Of a stretch of DNA of 5,130 bases, positions 4,770 to 5,130 are shown piece after piece. How positions within the stretch are numbered: the first letter of the stretch is position 1; the number at the start of each line of letters is the position of its first letter. The stretch comes from an uncultured Acidimicrobiia bacterium (GTDB lineage: Bacteria > Actinomycetota > Acidimicrobiia > UBA5794). The notes below the pieces were generated by a model. That model was given only the letters and a program-made list of their open reading frames with translations. It made no database searches and had not been told where the DNA came from. The stretch spans positions 1 through 5,130 of the forward strand of contig CAJQOW010000038.1 in the NCBI GenBank assembly GCA_905480055.1. The letters run 5' to 3'. Made by a program: the position numbers and the translations under genes.

Positions 4770-5130
4770 TCAAGCGAGATCGCGTTTGCGGAGGAGTCGC
4801 GTCGTCAGGGCGATCGACACTGCGACGTAGATGGCAACGGTCACAAGAGCGCGGCCGAGGCTGAGTGGTGCGGTGTTGGTGTCGAGAATCACCCGGGCAC
4901 CGTCGGCAAGGTCTGCGAACACCGAGATGCCGACCCGCCACGGGGATAGCGCGGCAAGTCCGGTGAGTAGCGACGCCACGCCATTCTCGAAGATCAGCAG
5001 GTATGCCACACCGATGAGAACGGCTCGGTCGGTCATGAAGCCAAGCGGCATGTAGACGGACGCATAGGCGATGGTTGCGACCAGTGCGCCAGCTGCGAGT
5101 GCGCCGAGGAAACCCCAGTTCCCTGACCTG
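4770..5130 (-). CDS. ABC-2 type transporter permease, C-terminal part (5' end outside window)
   Basis: The reading frame is open from the right edge to the TGA at 4770-4772, giving 119 residues; the internal Met whose codon is at 5049-5051 is not the true start. Three hydrophobic segments are visible at about residues 6-27, 35-56 and 88-110. Between the second and third is LLIFENGVASLLTGLAALSPWRVG (44-67), which resembles the '(W/F)E..va.l..gl..lS' stretch of ABC-2 permeases, and the chain ends LLRKRDLA, a typical cytoplasmic Arg/Lys-rich 'RRDL' end. Such permeases pair with a separate ATPase to export drugs, lipids or polysaccharides. The ATPase is not in the window and the substrate is unknown. 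It lies 41 bp upstream of murJ on the same strand, so some co-transcription is possible, though murJ appears to have its own -10 box. Confidence 0.75.
   Translation of the reverse strand, partial: RSGNWGFLGALAAGALVATIAYASVYMPLGFMTDRAVLIGVAYLLIFENGVASLLTGLAALSPWRVGISVFADLADGARVILDTNTAPLSLGRALVTVAIYVAVSIALTTRLLRKRDLA

Noticed and set aside
1..5130. Mobile element, CRISPR array, tRNA or other defence-type system
   Set aside because: There is no transposase or integrase, no regularly spaced repeats, no tRNA-like cloverleaf, and no sharp change in base composition was noticed. All sizeable stretches are accounted for by the listed genes.

Overview
The window looks like a piece of a moderately high-GC (about 60%) bacterial chromosome, most likely an actinobacterium of the Acidimicrobiia kind. 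That placement is inferred from codon use, a GTG start, several apparently leaderless genes with a TANNNT -10 box, and a nickel superoxide dismutase. No mobile element, RNA gene or CRISPR array was seen, and coding density is very high (longest gap 97 bp).

Layout, left to right. A minus-strand block comes first: the first 25 codons of a lipoprotein running off the left edge (1-75), preceded by a 12-TM MOP-superfamily flippase (85-1347). Across a 44-bp divergent spacer is alkD (1392-2069, +), an AlkD-type DNA alkylation repair glycosylase with its known catalytic and base-contact residues intact. It converges on a small S26 signal-peptidase-like protease (2088-2585, -). A 97-bp divergent spacer separates that protease from sodN (2683-3111, +), the precursor of nickel superoxide dismutase. 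sodN converges on murJ (3136-4728, -), the lipid II flippase. Upstream of murJ on the same strand is the C-terminal part of an ABC-2 type transporter permease that runs off the right edge (4770-5130).

The functional core is the divergent sodX-sodN pair. Ni-SOD is made with an N-terminal propeptide that must be removed to free the His1 amine that binds nickel. A dedicated S26-family protease, SodX, is characteristically encoded next to it. The small 'signal peptidase' here is therefore better read as SodX than as a general LepB. The Ni hook reads HCDLFCG rather than the usual HCDLPCG or HCDGPCG, so the otherwise conserved Pro5 is Phe. The other hook residues and the second-shell residues Tyr9, Glu17 and Arg47 are kept. 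This is the most unusual point in the window.

Two other patterns stand out. Three genes without a Shine-Dalgarno sequence (the lipoprotein, alkD, murJ) each have TANNNT exactly 6 nt before the start codon, as expected for leaderless transcripts, while sodX and sodN have strong Shine-Dalgarno sequences. A degenerate 7-bp tandem repeat with a perfect 10-bp inverted repeat sits between sodN and murJ and encodes the last residues of MurJ. Everything else is ordinary housekeeping, envelope and stress-defence content.
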